Of a DNA stretch of 64,000 nucleotides, positions 44,728-56,209 are shown one piece after another (the first letter of the stretch is position 1; every line of letters starts with the position of its first letter). The translations under genes and the position numbers were made by a program. Source of the DNA: Salvator merianae (lineage: Eukaryota > Chordata > Lepidosauria > Squamata > Teiidae); assembly GCA_003586115.2 (NCBI GenBank), contig QVOM02000034.1, forward strand, positions 13,920,401 through 13,984,400. The letters are read 5' to 3'. Under the pieces are notes generated by a model, which was not told the DNA's origin, searched no databases, and saw nothing but the letters and a program-made list of their open reading frames with translations.

Positions 44728-45693
44728 CTATGACTAGGTTAATTGGTTTGGCAATGAAGTGGCAAATGCACTTCAATCTTAGCAAGTGCAAAGTGATGCA
44801 CATCAGGACAAAGAACCCCAATTATAGCTATAAACTGACGGGGGCCAAACTTTCTGTGACAGACCAGGAAAAGGATCTTGGGGTTCTGTTGGACAGCTCA
44901 ATGAAGGTGTCAACCCAGTGTGCAGTGGCAGTGAAAAAAGCAAATTCAATGCTAGGGGTAATAAGGAAGGGAATAGAAAACAAGTCGGCAAGTGTCATCG
45001 TGCCTCTTTACAAATCTATGGTGAGGCCACACTTGGAATATAGTGTACAATTCTGGTCACCTCACCTCAGGAAGGATATTGTGGAACTGGAGAAGGTGCA
45101 AAAAAGGGCAACCAGAGTGATCAAGGGGCTGGAACACCTTCCTTACAAAATCAGGCTGTAACACCTTGGCCTCTTCAGCCTTGAAAAGCGGTGTTTAAGA
45201 GGACACCTGATTGAAGTTTATAAAATCATGCACAGTATGGATAAGGTGGATAAAGAGAAGTTTCTCTCTCACACACACAACTCTAGGACCAGGGGGCACT
45301 CTCTGAAGCTGATGGGTAGGAGAGTTAGGACTGACAAGGGGAAGTATTTTTTCACCCAGAGGGTCATCGGTCTGCGGAATTTATTACTGGATGAGGTGGT
45401 GACAGCCATCAACCTGGACGGCTTTAAGAAGGGATTGGACAGATTCATGGAGGTCAGGTGTATCAATGGCTACTAGAATGGATGCCTAGGTACTGCCTCC
45501 AGGTTGGAAAGACAGGCAGGATGTCTGTAAAACCATTTGCGGGGAGTCAAGAGCAGGTGAAGGTTTTGCCTTTATCTTCTGCTTGAGAATGCCCAGAAGC
45601 AATTGGTGGGCCACTGTGTGAAACAGAATGCTGGACTAGATGGGCTGTGGCTTCATCCAGCAAGGCTCCTCTTATGTTATGTTCTTATGTTCT
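44728..45693 (+). mobile_element. L3/CR1-type LINE, C-terminal ORF2 and complete 3' tail
   Basis: The element is 5'-truncated after the catalytic box. Translation: MKWQMHFNLSKCKVMHI, then DLGVLLDSSMKVSTQ, then SMVRPHLEYSVQFWSPHLRK, then, after one stop and a frameshift near 45160, FSLEKRCLRGHLIEVYKIMH-like and KYFFTQRVIGLRNLLLDEVV. It ends with the TGCTGGACTAGATGG tail and ATGTTATGTTCTTATGTTC. It is distinct in sequence from the CR1 copies at 9263, 31903 and 53374, so it represents another LINE subfamily. Confidence 0.92.
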
Positions 45694-45945
45694 AATTTCT
45701 GTGGCTAGCCTGCATGATGAGCCTTCGCAAGACTGAAAAGAGTGACAGTGTTGTGGGGTGGATATTCTACTTGCATAAGCACTCTCTTAGCTACTAGCTA
45801 GCTGCAGCGCTACCAGGCAATACAATTTCATCTGTAAGTACATCGTGTTGCCTCTTTCAGCATTGGTTCTGGTACAAAGTTACTTCACTTGGAAAGGAAT
45901 GCCTGAAGCCAACAGGACAGCAACAGAGAGTAGACTCATTTTGGG
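45694..45945. other. Unassigned spacer
   Basis: Nothing recognised. Confidence 0.4.
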
Positions 45946-46240
45946 AGCATGGTCTTTTTGCACTTATATTCTAGTGAGCAGCTGCATGCTTACTAGAGAA
46001 GTGGTTCCACATTTTGTGGATCCCCTAGTGATTGGGAGTGGCTGAAGCTACTCCCAATCACTACTAGCTGTGGAGCTGAAAAGCACAGCTGTATCAGGAG
46101 CAGCTGGACTGCTCCTGGAATGTAGCATTCACACCTGTGTCCAGGTGTGAATGCTGTGTGGCATGGCTGTGTTGGGGCTGTTCTACCTTGGAATGGTCAG
46201 ATTTGAGCTTTCTAAGGTGGAAAGTGTGAAAATGCTCTTA
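45946..46240 (+). mobile_element. Family A DNA element, internally shortened copy
   Basis: The left end (GGTCTTTTTGCACTTATATT, then CTAGTGAGCAGCTGCATGCT, then ACTAGAGAAG) matches the copy at 16257 base for base over much of its first 60 bp. The GGAGCAGCTGGACTGCTCCTG stem and the right hairpin GG..TCTACCTTGGAATGG are kept. About 170 bp of the interior is missing. Confidence 0.8.
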
Positions 46241-49200
46241 AATCCCCTCACAGGGAAAAGGAAACTGAAGTTGAATATGAGCCACTTGGTTGGTTTAGTG
46301 GGCCTCATCAGCTGGCTTGAATGACTGCAGGACTCAGTTTAATGAGAGTGAAACACTACAAACTAGCCTCAAGTATATCTGGAATGTACAGCTATTTCCA
46401 TAAGATATACACCATTTATGTCCACACAGTAGAAAGGTCCCATTTTTGTGTGGAAGCTGAAATGTTATACTTTTAGCAGCTTATAGTAGAATTCTGGTAC
46501 ACTTATCAGAGGTAGAGGAGATGATCCCATGACATTTTAATAATTCCTGTGTAAATGATTTTATGTTTAAATCTGACTTTAGCACTTTTTGATTGAGACA
46601 GAAAAGTCATATTTGTTTAAATTAACACCACTATACGTGGTTCTTACACTTAAGAAATCCTGTGTTTGTCACTACTCAGTTAAAGAGTTATTGATATTAA
46701 AGACTATCATTTGGCTTTCAGCTGTGTTTGTAAATACGGCAACATACTTCAAATAGAAAGAAAACACTTCTTGGCCTAGTAAGTCTTTTTAAATCAATAT
46801 TCTTCCATTATTTAGCATCATGTCCTCATGGAACATACTCTGTTCTACTGTGTTTAGTGGGAGAAGAAAACTATAAGGTTTTTTTTATCTGATGGAGCAG
46901 TCTATGACTTACTGACACGAACTCTTGCTGTCAAATAGTTGAATAAGAAATCATGAAAGTCGCACCTAAATTAGGGCTATATTTTAAGTGGTGATCTGGA
47001 GTAGAACCCAGCAATCAGATTCATATTGCTTTCCCATCTCTTAAGGATAACCCTCAGTTTGCAAATGTAACTCCATCTCTGTGCTGCCACTGCTAGCTTA
47101 CCTTCACCTTCTGTGAATGATGCAGGAGAAAATAATGGAGGGTTCCTCAGAGGTTTCTGCTTACTTAGTTGTGATGGCTATGGGTTGCGACAGAGCTAAT
47201 GGCTTCCTTCCTTTATGAAGAAGGGACAGGAAGCTGGCACTTGCTTTTGTGTGATTGTTCAGGCTCTAGGGAGCAGCAATATGACAGCATTAGAATTTCT
47301 TCCCTCTGTTTCGTTCTCTTGTCCTTTGATGAACTGAAACACAAAAATGCATTAAAAGAATAATGTTTCTTTGGAGCATGTTTGCCTTCATTCTCTAGCA
47401 CCCAAACTTCTCTCTCTCTCTCTCTCGCAAGTCAAAGATGAAAAAGTTATTATTACATTTCAATACTTTTAATTTTTTTAATTCACTTTCCTACCAATGA
47501 GCTATGTTCTGTACACATAGATCTCTCTATGCATGGATTTTCATTTCTGTTTCCATAACAGAAGTGTATGCATGTCCATATGTCAATGTGCAAATGAGCA
47601 AACATTCAACCCATAAAATGGAAGCATATGCACATAGAAAATCCATATGGATGAGCATCTGTTCAGTGAGGTATGCATAAAGTTCATGTGGACTTTAGCA
47701 GGAATTTGATTTCTTGTCCATCCCATGTGCAGGTGTCCAGGTGTCTTTATATGTGTGCGTGTGTATGCACATCTGTTTTATAACCATGAAGACTTGCACC
47801 TGAATGGGTACCATGGTTGGATGTGAGGAGCAGCCTATGTAGCACTACAGTTCATGGAAATATTCTTAAATGTTACATGCCATTTGTCTTGTGACTACTG
47901 CAATTTACTTTCACAGCTAGTTAAATTGATTTAAGGGGTTCTATAAGGAAATAGTCCTGTGCACGAATCTGGTAAAAATCTGGTAAGTTTAACCTCTTTC
48001 TGCACAGAAGCCTTTTCATATATTTTTCCACATTTGATATGATTTATTCTTCCTTGAATTTTCATGAATACTAGTCCTCCTGTTGTTCCTGAATGATCCT
48101 TGTCAAACACATCTCTTATAATATTTTGTAAAAGTGGAATGTTACTTCAAGAAAGAACTATAGTTAAGCATTATCTTACAATATTTTTTTTCATTCTTCA
48201 CATGCTTAGAAAAACCATAAAACCTGCAATACCTGAAACAAAGAAGAAAATGTGATTACAAATGGAAAACGTGCTTACCTTTGCCAAGAACAGATACAGC
48301 ACAATGATTAGCTGCTTTCTAATTCATTTCATTCTGATAGCCCTGCATAATCTATGCTCAGACTAGGATATTGATTTGCACAGTGCCCCATAATGTGTTC
48401 TGCTATTTTTAAAAGAGATTACGAATAATACCTGCAGAGATAATAGATAATGCAGTGATTTGGTTGGAAAGGGCTTGACACTGGAAATCATTTTATTCCT
48501 TCATGGTCTGGTGGTGTGACTAACTCTTCTGAAAAGTTGGCGAAGAGTATTATAGCAGTGACCATATTCCCCTATCCACTTCTGTAATTGATTAATTAAT
48601 TGTGCAATATTGTGGTTTATTAGGACAATGATTGATGGTCTCCAGACAGAGATTACTAACTTCTGTAAACTTATTCAATTTGTCTGCTCTGGGATTTCAC
48701 TGAGTGGAGTTCAGTCCAATACCAGCAGGGAGTTGAGTGCCCAACTAATCTTTCATTGCCAATGCAGAAGAAATACACTGTACAATGATTTAGGACCCTG
48801 AAATCATAAAATGAGGGTTTACCTTGTTTCTTCGGGAAGGAAATGTTCTCCATAAACAGCTTTGGAAACAGTATATTGATTGCTAACTAGAATTTATCCT
48901 TCTGCACAATTGAATACAGACATGAATTATATGATTTATAGCATGGATGGCTGACTGATTTAGAGACATCAAAAACCTGCAAATGGATGTCAAAGGGAAT
49001 AGCCTTAACCAAAACACAAGAAGAAAGGAAACGGTTCTAAACAATCTAAAACCCAGAAGCATTCTGACTCAAACGTCCATAGTAGTAAAGTATACACCAT
49101 TCTCTCTATCAAGCTTTTCTTATTTATTATTAACTTGGAATTCTGAATTGATTAATTAACAATATCAAGTAGGCCAGCTAGCACAGAAAGTCTTGGCAAC

Positions 49201-50389
49201 AAACCTAGGTGTTGGCAAAAAAACCTGAGGATGTATATGTGCCTGGATCTTTCTGAGACACGTCCCACAACACCCTAAGTATGTGTTAATGTGATTATCC
49301 CTACATATGTTGGGCGTATGTGCCACTGGGATACTCAGACTTGTAGTCAGATTATTTTTCCTGATTGTCCTCCTCCTCCTCTTCCTCTTCTTTTTTCTTT
49401 TCTTCCCTTCCTTCCTTCTTTTGTTCCTTCCTCCTTCCCTCCTTTCATAGTGCTGCAATGCTCTGGCTGAAAGCATGGCAACTGCAAGAAAAGTGAAGAA
49501 GCCTGGAGTGATCCTGCTTCTGAATTCTATCCTGTACAGATGCTGCATACTGTGTGGACATAGCCCTAAACAAATTCACAGAGGAAATAGATATCAGTGG
49601 TTAATGCTCATATGTTTATATTAGGTCTAATATTTATGGTAGCATGTCTATAGAGACTGCATGCTAGGTGTTGTGAACAAGTGTCAGCCACCAGCCTGGG
49701 ATCAAGCCAAAGCTCTCCATATTTTTAAGAAAAGTCCATATAAGAGATACATAGTAGTGATAGAAAACCACACAAAATATATGCATTGTAGTGACAGTAA
49801 ACCACAACCTCTCAACCATAGCCTTCCAACTGGACAATTCTTGGAACTCTTGTTTCAAATTCACCCCTTTGATCTCTGTAAAGTTCCGTTAACATCATCT
49901 TCTTACAGCATGGCATGTCCTTGGGAGGTGTAAGCATGCCATAAACTGGTTATCAGACTTTCCTGCACTGTCTCTGAGTCAGAGCAGTGTTGAGGCTATG
50001 CAGAGCAGGTCCAAGTGGATATCACAGCAAGAAGAGGGTTAGTAGACCCATATCCTGCTGATGGGCTTCCTACTGACATCTGATGAGCCACTGTGAATGC
50101 AGGCTGCTGAAACAGAGGGACCATTGATTGGATAAAATCAATGTATGGTCTTTAATTTTTTTATGAAAAGGAGCTATAATTCAAAGACTGAACATATACC
50201 TTGTACAACAGCCTTGGTCCAGATTACAGAATAAAGGTGCCACAGCTGGGCTCTTCCTGGAAGTCTGGAGAACTACTGTCAGACAGAGTTTAATAGAGTA
50301 CACTGTCTTTCATAGGTCAGTGACATGTATTTCCTATCTTCCTTCTGTATAAGATACTTTTCAGGAGAAGGTTGATAAAAAAGCATTTT
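46241..50389. other. Long unassigned stretch
   Basis: About 4.1 kb without a supported gene or assigned repeat, the longest such block in the window. It holds a (TC)n run at about 47408-47427 and a CT-rich tract at 49362-49448. Open frames at 49165-49548 and 49661-49933 show no domain. If any conserved non-coding elements exist in this window, a stretch with so few repeats is a reasonable place to look. Confidence 0.4.
49362..49448 (+). repeat. CT-rich polypyrimidine tract
   Basis: Nearly pure pyrimidine with CTC, CTTC and CTTT units. The lysine/arginine-rich antisense open frame across it is compositional. Confidence 0.85.
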
Positions 50390-50518
50390 TGTTCTTCAGT
50401 AACACAATCATGTCTGACTGCCCACAACCCCATGAACCACAGCATGCCAGTCCCCAGTTTCTTTCATTGTTTCTTGGAGTTTCTCCAGACTCCTCGTGTT
50501 TGTTGCCTCTATATTTCT

Positions 50519-50521
50519 ATC

Positions 50522-50581
<60 letters not shown>

Positions 50582-50582
50582 C
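50519..50582 (+). repeat. (TATC)n microsatellite inside BovB
   Basis: About fifteen TATC units sit within the 3' region of the BovB copy, so the array arose or inserted after the LINE did. Confidence 0.97.
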
Positions 50583-50783
50583 ATCCCCTTCTCCTTTTGC
50601 CTTCAATATTTTTGAGCATCCGGATCTTTTCCAATGAGTCCTGTCCTGTCTTCTCATAATGTGGCCAAAGTATTTGGGTTTCAGCATCAGGATTTGTCCT
50701 TCCAATGAACAGTCAGGGTTGATTTCCTTTAATATTGTCAGATTTCATCTCCTTGCAGTCCAAGGGACTCTCAAAAGTCTTCT

Positions 50784-51137
50784 CTAGCACCACAGTTTGA
50801 AAGCATTGGTACTACAATGTTCAGCTTTCCCTATGGTCCAGCTCTCATAGCCATACATTACTCCTGGTAAACCACAGCTTGTTGGCAAGGTGATTCCCCT
50901 GCTTTTTAGTATGCTGCATAGGTTTTCCATAGTTTTCCTCACAAGGAGCAAACATCGTTTAATTTCATGACTGCAATCACTGCCTTGAATGATCTTTAAG
51001 CCCAGGAAAATAATATCTGTCACTTCCGTTTTTCCACCCTCTATTGGGACCAGATGCCATGATCTATTTTTTAAAAAAATGTTGAACTTCAACCCCACTT
51101 TTGTACTCTCGTTGTTCACTCTCATCAATTCTTTCAC
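50784..51137 (-). pseudogene. BovB reverse transcriptase C-terminal remnant
   Basis: A 117-codon frame covering the region after the catalytic box: ELMRVNNESTKVGLKFNIFL, then the SWHLVPIEGGKTEVTDIIFL block, then CSHEIKRCLLLVRK and MYGYESWTIGKAEHC. One short deletion relative to usual BovB sequence is suggested at LPTSCGLPGVMYG, where VKAMVFPV-type residues are expected. It ends in FKLWC where FELWCW usually continues. Confidence 0.85.
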
Positions 51138-51172
51138 TTTCTACTATAAGAGTGGTATCATCTGCATCCACT

Positions 51173-51425
51173 ATTTGCCACTATAACACAATTTATAGTC
51201 AGTACATTTGGTGGAAATGTGGAGATGTCACCACTACAGAAGTAGCCAATTAAGGCTCCTTCAGATGTTGTTGGACTGCAGCTTCAAGCAGCATCAGTCA
51301 CCATGGCCAATGAACATTATGAAAAATGTATTCTGAGAATAAATGGAAGATATCATATTGATTAAACTTACATTAGTTATATTGTATTTGAAACCGTTAA
51401 CATAGGGGGGGCAGTCATGCCTACA
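51173..51425. other. Unassigned spacer
   Basis: Nothing recognised. Confidence 0.4.
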
Positions 51426-51610
51426 TTTTAATCCAGCTTCAGTCCACTTTCAGACTGAGAGAACACATCAGTGAAGTAATAAGATGTTTTCTTTCAGCAT
51501 TATCTAACTCAGAAAATCCACCTTTGATTTAGATAATGTGGAAAGAAAATGATTAGTCACTTTGCTGATGTGTTCTTTCAATCCCAAAGTGGACTGATGC
51601 TGGATTAAAA
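51426..51610. mobile_element. Fold-back MITE, 80-bp arms
   Basis: Arms 51426-51505 and 51531-51610 are reverse complements at about 64 of 80 positions, around a 25-nt centre. The outermost TTTTAATCCAGC and the innermost CATTATCT match exactly. No other copy was found in the window. Family is unknown. Confidence 0.88.
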
Positions 51611-52993
51611 CTTAGTTGTGGCCTGGTCCAGGGAAACTGAATTCTAGCTTTGAGGAAGAGAAAAGAAAGATAGTAATATGTGTAACAATGCTACAAGTGG
51701 TCCTGCTTGATCAATAATGATATGCAAGACATCACATCATGACTTAATCTCTTTAAAAGCAGGCAGCTGGATTTCTTCCTCCCAAAGGCAGTGGAACAAT
51801 ACTGCTTTCAATAATTCACTAAATAATCTCTAATGCCTTAAAACTTTTATAGGGCGTCAGGTTCTGTAATCAGAATGAACCTTTTATTTTACATCTTCTA
51901 AGCCTGGAATAAATCAAAGAATTCATTAAGCAGCAAAATGTCCCAGAATTAGAGCTCATTCTTGACAACACAAAGGTTGGTTTGTGCAAAGGTTGGGCTT
52001 TCCTTTCCAGAAAAGAAAAGGAAAAAAAGAAAGGGGGGAGGGGAGATTGAGAGAAAGAGAGAGAGAGAGAGGAGCCAAGGGAAGTTCTTCAAAATCAACC
52101 TATTCTCCATAGGCTACGAGGGTGTTTCATCATTGTCTAGGTAGACAGAATGGAAAAATAAAATAAACATACCCTCAGCTCAGGTGTCTTCCTCACACTG
52201 CCAATCCAGAGATCCACTTAAATCAATAATGAAGCGGGGGTGGGTGATGTACCAGTTGTATCATTTCTGAGCCATATCAGCTTGCCGCATAATCCCAGCA
52301 GATTGTTCCAAAGTGGCTCCTGCTTCCCCTCCCAGCCCTAAAGGAAGCAATTCTGAAGAAGAAAGTTTGCCACTGTTTTTCATTGCGGGAAGAGAGCAAC
52401 AGAATTACAAATGGAAATGAAAAATAACCCTTGACTTTAATGCCATTCATTGCTTTCCTCCTTTATCTCTTGGAATATCTGGAAGGGTGTGATTGCGTTT
52501 GTGCACTCCAAACTCAGGAGATGGCATTTTGGGCTGCCACTGTTTACTTGCAAGGCAAAAAGAGAACTCCAGAAATTATGGGCAGAAGCCAGTTAGCACA
52601 AGACTAAACTGTGGGCTGTTGGGGAGATAAATATTGCTTTTTTTCACTCTGCTTTAAAATGAGGAAGAAAATTAATTCCAGATGTCGTTAAAGTGCAAAT
52701 TAGAAGTATTTTGAGGTTATTCTCATGTGGGTAAGCACTGACTTGATTCAGTTTAAATCTCAGTATTTGGGCATGGCTTAGGCTATTTTAAAAGGAAAGC
52801 CAAAGATATGAAGGATAACCACACACACATATAGAGCTTTCCAATAACATGCAAGAATGCAAAACATTTTACCTTAACTGATTTGTGTGCCCTGCAGTTA
52901 TTTGGTTGTGTTGTGTTTAGGTATGTTTATGTTAAGTTGAATGTTGAAAGATTTAGCACATATCTTAGGAAGTGTTCTCCAACAGCACATACT
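51611..52993. other. Unassigned sequence
   Basis: Contains a (GA)n run at 52047-52075. No gene or assigned repeat. Confidence 0.4.
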
Positions 52994-53373
52994 TAGACCA
53001 TTTCTGCACTTGGCAGTGCAGCGGTCTATAAGCCGCCCTTCCATATACTGTCACACTTTAAGGAAGTCCCCACTGCCCCCTAGTATGCTCCATCCATACA
53101 GGATAGAGCTCAGACCAGATTAGAATACCGAAAATGGTACCCCAATCTGGTCAACTGGTTGATCTTTTGTTTTGAGGTCTACCAGCATACCAGGAGTTGG
53201 CATATTGGACAACCAAGACATGCGAATGGCACACTTCTGTAGTATCTTATACCACAGAGACCCATTCAGAGGTGTATGCCACCAAAATAGGCTCCCACAA
53301 TGCTCTGAAGGCCAGGAAGACAGATGCAAGCTTTGGAGCTGGTATGGGAGCTTGTGTGGAACAGGCTGTCCAT
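52994..53373. mobile_element. DNA element fragment, family K copy 2
   Basis: It begins ACCATTTCTGCACTTGGC, like the TTCTGCACTTGG termini of families G and H. The interior blocks CTCCATCCATACAGGATAGA, ACCGAAAATGGTACCCC and TGAGGTCTACCAGCATACCA match 44030-44140. No right terminus is seen before the CR1 junction at 53374. It may be cut by the same event that removed the CR1 3' end. Confidence 0.5.
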
Positions 53374-55404
53374 GTCAATGTCTTTTTTAAACTGGGGTGC
53401 CCAGAACTGGACACAATACTCCAGATGAGGTCTGACCAAGGAAGAGTAAAGGGGAACAATTACTTCTCGTGATCTAGACTCTATACTCCTCTTGATACAG
53501 CCCAGGATGGTATTTGCCTTTTTCGCAGCTGCATCACACTGTTGACTCGTGTTTAATCTATGATCTACTAGTACACCCAGATCCTTTTCACATGTGCTGC
53601 TGCTCAGCGAGATTCCCCCCATTCTGTATTGGATATTGTCATTTTTCTTACCCAGATGTAAAACTTTGCATTTCTCCCTGTTAAATGTCATTCTGTTAGT
53701 TTCAGCCCACTGTTCAAGTTTGTCCAAATCATTTTGAATCCTCTCCTTCTCCTCCCTAGTGTTAGCAACCCCTCCTAGCTTTGTGTTGTCTGCAAATTTG
53801 ATCAGCATCCCCTCGACACCTTCATCCAGATCGTTTATAAAAATGTTGAACAGCAATGGGCCCAAGACAGAGCCTTGAGGTACCCCACTCGAGACAGTCT
53901 TCCAATCGGATGTGAAGCCATTTATGACCACTCTTTGAGTACGATCACTAAGCCAGTTATGAATCCACCTAACAGTTGTCCTGTCAATCCCATATTTGAT
54001 CATTTTTTCAATACGTATAGTATGAGACACCTTGTCAAATGCTTTGCTAAAGTCAAGATATACTATGTCCACAGCCTTTCCTTGATCGATCCATCCAGTA
54101 ATTTTGTCATAAAAGGAAATGAGATTAGTCTGGCATGACTTGCTTGTTACAAATCCATGTTGGCTTTGGTTAATTACTGCATTCCCATCCAAGTGCTCCC
54201 ATATATGCTGTTTAATGATTTGTTCAAATATCTTGCCTGGTATTGAAGTCAGGCTCACAGGCCTGTAGTTGCCTGGGTCAGCCTTCTTTCCTTTTTTAAA
54301 GATAGGTACAACATTTGCCCTTCTCCAATCTTCTGGGACTTCTACTAGTCTCAATGAGTTCTCAAATATCACAGAGAGTGGTTCAGCAATTATATCAGCT
54401 AATTCCTTCAGTACCCTAGGATGTAATTTATCTGGGCCTGGAGACTTGAATACATTTAAGTTTGCTAAGTGTTCCCTCACCTTCTCCTTGTCCATACAGA
54501 GCCTTGATTCTCTTATTCCCTCCACAGCACAGTGAAGGCCAACTGATGTTTCCTTTCCTTTCTGAGAGAAAACAGATGCAAAATAGGAGTTCAGAAGTTC
54601 TGCCTTCTGAATGTCGTTTTTGACCAAATCACCCTTCTCATTTTGTAAAGGTCCTATAGCTTCTTTGACTTTTCTTTTGCTTCTGACATACCCCCCAAAC
54701 CCTTTTTTATTGTTTTTGGCCTCTCTTGCAATCCACAATTCATTTTTAGCTTTAGCCTTTCTGACACTTATCCTGCAGTTCCTGCAGATTGCATTATATT
54801 CTTCTTTTGATTTGTACCCATCTTTGAATTTTTTAAACATTTCTTTTTTTCTTTTTAGCAAGTTATTAAGTTCAGGGTTCATCCACCCTGGTCTCTTTAG
54901 ATGCTTGCCATTCTTTCTTCTTTTAGGAATTGTTAAAGATTGTGCCTCTAGAATCTCCTTTCTCAAAATTTCCCATCCTTCCTGGACATTTCTGTCCTTT
55001 AAGACATCCAGCCAATGGATCCTTCCTACCCTCCTGAGTCCATCAAAATCTGCTCCTCTGAAATCTAACCTTGAAGTCTGTGTCCTCTCAGATCTTCCTC
55101 CTTTTGTTATCCAAAACTCAATGATAGCATGGTCACTGCCACCCAGGGTCCCAGTCACCTTTACTTCCTCAACCATTTCCTCCCTGTTGGTAAGGATTAG
55201 GTCCAAGATAGCAGACCCCCTTGTTTTTTCCTCCATCCTTTGGAAAATGAAGTTATCTGCCAGAGAGGATAAGAATTTATTGGACCCGTGACTTTTGCCA
55301 GAGAGAGATTCCCAAGAAATGTCTGGATAGTTAAAATCTCCCATAATCACTAGGTCGTTTTTCCCTGAGAGCTTGGCCCTCTGATGTATAAATAGTTCAT
55401 CCAT
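53266..55404 (-). pseudogene. CR1 endonuclease/reverse transcriptase ORF2, partial, catalytic box altered
   Basis: This is a 712-codon frame. Residues 1-677 are CR1; the final ~34 come from unrelated flanking DNA. Endonuclease (APE type) C-terminal half: MGDFNYPDISW (about residues 21-31) and GGSDHAIIEF (about 89). RT: NVVPIFKKGKKADPGNYRP (about 373), [42 protein letters not shown] and a catalytic box reading FADN instead of FADD (Asn at about residue 540, codon 53785-53787). The RT lacks one of its metal-binding aspartates and its C-terminus, so it should be inactive despite the open frame. No promoter is seen upstream; the first Met is internal to the domain. Confidence 0.93.
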
Positions 55405-55478
55405 ATCTTCTGTTTGTCCAGGGGGTCTATAATAAACTCCTACAACAGTATCCTTTGTGTTGCTCTCTCCTTGTATTT
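53374..55478 (-). mobile_element. CR1 LINE, both ends truncated, long open frame
   Basis: On the minus strand it begins late in the endonuclease domain (VVGVYYRPPGQTED, upstream of the first Met) and continues without a stop through most of RT. At 53374 CR1 sequence ends abruptly after WAPQFKKDID; the next ~450 bp of CR1, including the 3' untranslated region and ATTCTATG tail, present at 33075-33522, is missing. A 3' loss cannot come from normal target-primed insertion, so a later deletion or rearrangement is likely. Confidence 0.95.
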
Positions 55479-55625
55479 TCTAAGAAGACCATTACAGGAT
55501 CGGGACAATGCAGACGGCCCTGTGCATGTTGCTATGCCCTGGTCTGTCTTGGCCTAAATCAAGTGATCTGTACCAAGACTGACTTTCATATTGTGTATGG
55601 AACAGAGAGTTCTCAATGGCTGCAT
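55479..55625. other. Unassigned spacer
   Basis: Nothing recognised. Confidence 0.4.
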
Positions 55626-55655
55626 CTTCTCTCTCTCTGTCTCTCTCTCTCTCTG

Positions 55656-55702
<47 letters not shown>
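55626..55702 (+). repeat. (CT)n-(CA)n compound microsatellite
   Basis: CT units with a few CTGT interruptions pass into about fifteen CA units. Confidence 0.96.
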
Positions 55703-55703
<1 letters not shown>

Positions 55704-56209
55704 CAAAAGTTATTTAGAGATGGTAGCTTGCAGATGCTACAGCTCCTATCCCACCTCTAATACATAATAAAAGCCAGAGAATGTCCTTTATTGCCACTGA
55801 TATGGATTAAGGCACTGCTACCACCTCTAAGCTGTGTTTGAACCACTTTTTTTCTCTCTGTATGGATGCAGCCAATGGCTATTTGTAAGGATGGCTATAC
55901 TCCCTCCTAGTGTTGGTGGCAGAATACTTCTGAAAAAGGAGGAGGCAAAAAAGTCTTTTTGAGTTCATATTCTTCTTGTGGCCTTCCCACAGCTTCTGAC
56001 TTGCTAGACACAATATGGCATTGAGTCAACTCAGAAGGCCATATCTTAGGTTCTTTGAATTTGTGTTTGCTTTCTAGTTCTTTCTCTTTACTTCTGGAGA
56101 TGTGGCTATCTTAGCTTCAGCAATAAAAGAAGTTGAAGGCAACAGGTCAAGGCTGCCTCCAGTTGATGCCTTAATATATAGCTATTTAGTTATATTCCAG
56201 AATAAAGTA
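55703..56209. other. Unassigned sequence
   Basis: Nothing recognised. Confidence 0.4.

Larger units (their letters stand above)
50390..51172 (-). mobile_element. BovB/RTE LINE, 3' half
   Basis: On the minus strand the translation starts near the ADDTTL catalytic box (about 51163-51172), continues with FLGLKIIQGSDCSHEIKRCL, NLCSILKSRGITLPT and VMYGYESWTIGKAEHCSTNAF, then runs through the frameshifted FGHL-like end. The 3' end has the TGTCTGACTGCCCACAACCC and CATGAACCACAGCATGCCAG sequence typical of BovB tails. A (TATC)n microsatellite at 50519-50582 interrupts the 3' part. It is 5'-truncated and dead. Confidence 0.95.

Noticed and set aside
54611..55291. A 226-codon plus-strand open frame, hydrophobic in character
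   Set aside because: It lies antisense to the well-supported CR1 ORF2 on the minus strand and is its shadow.
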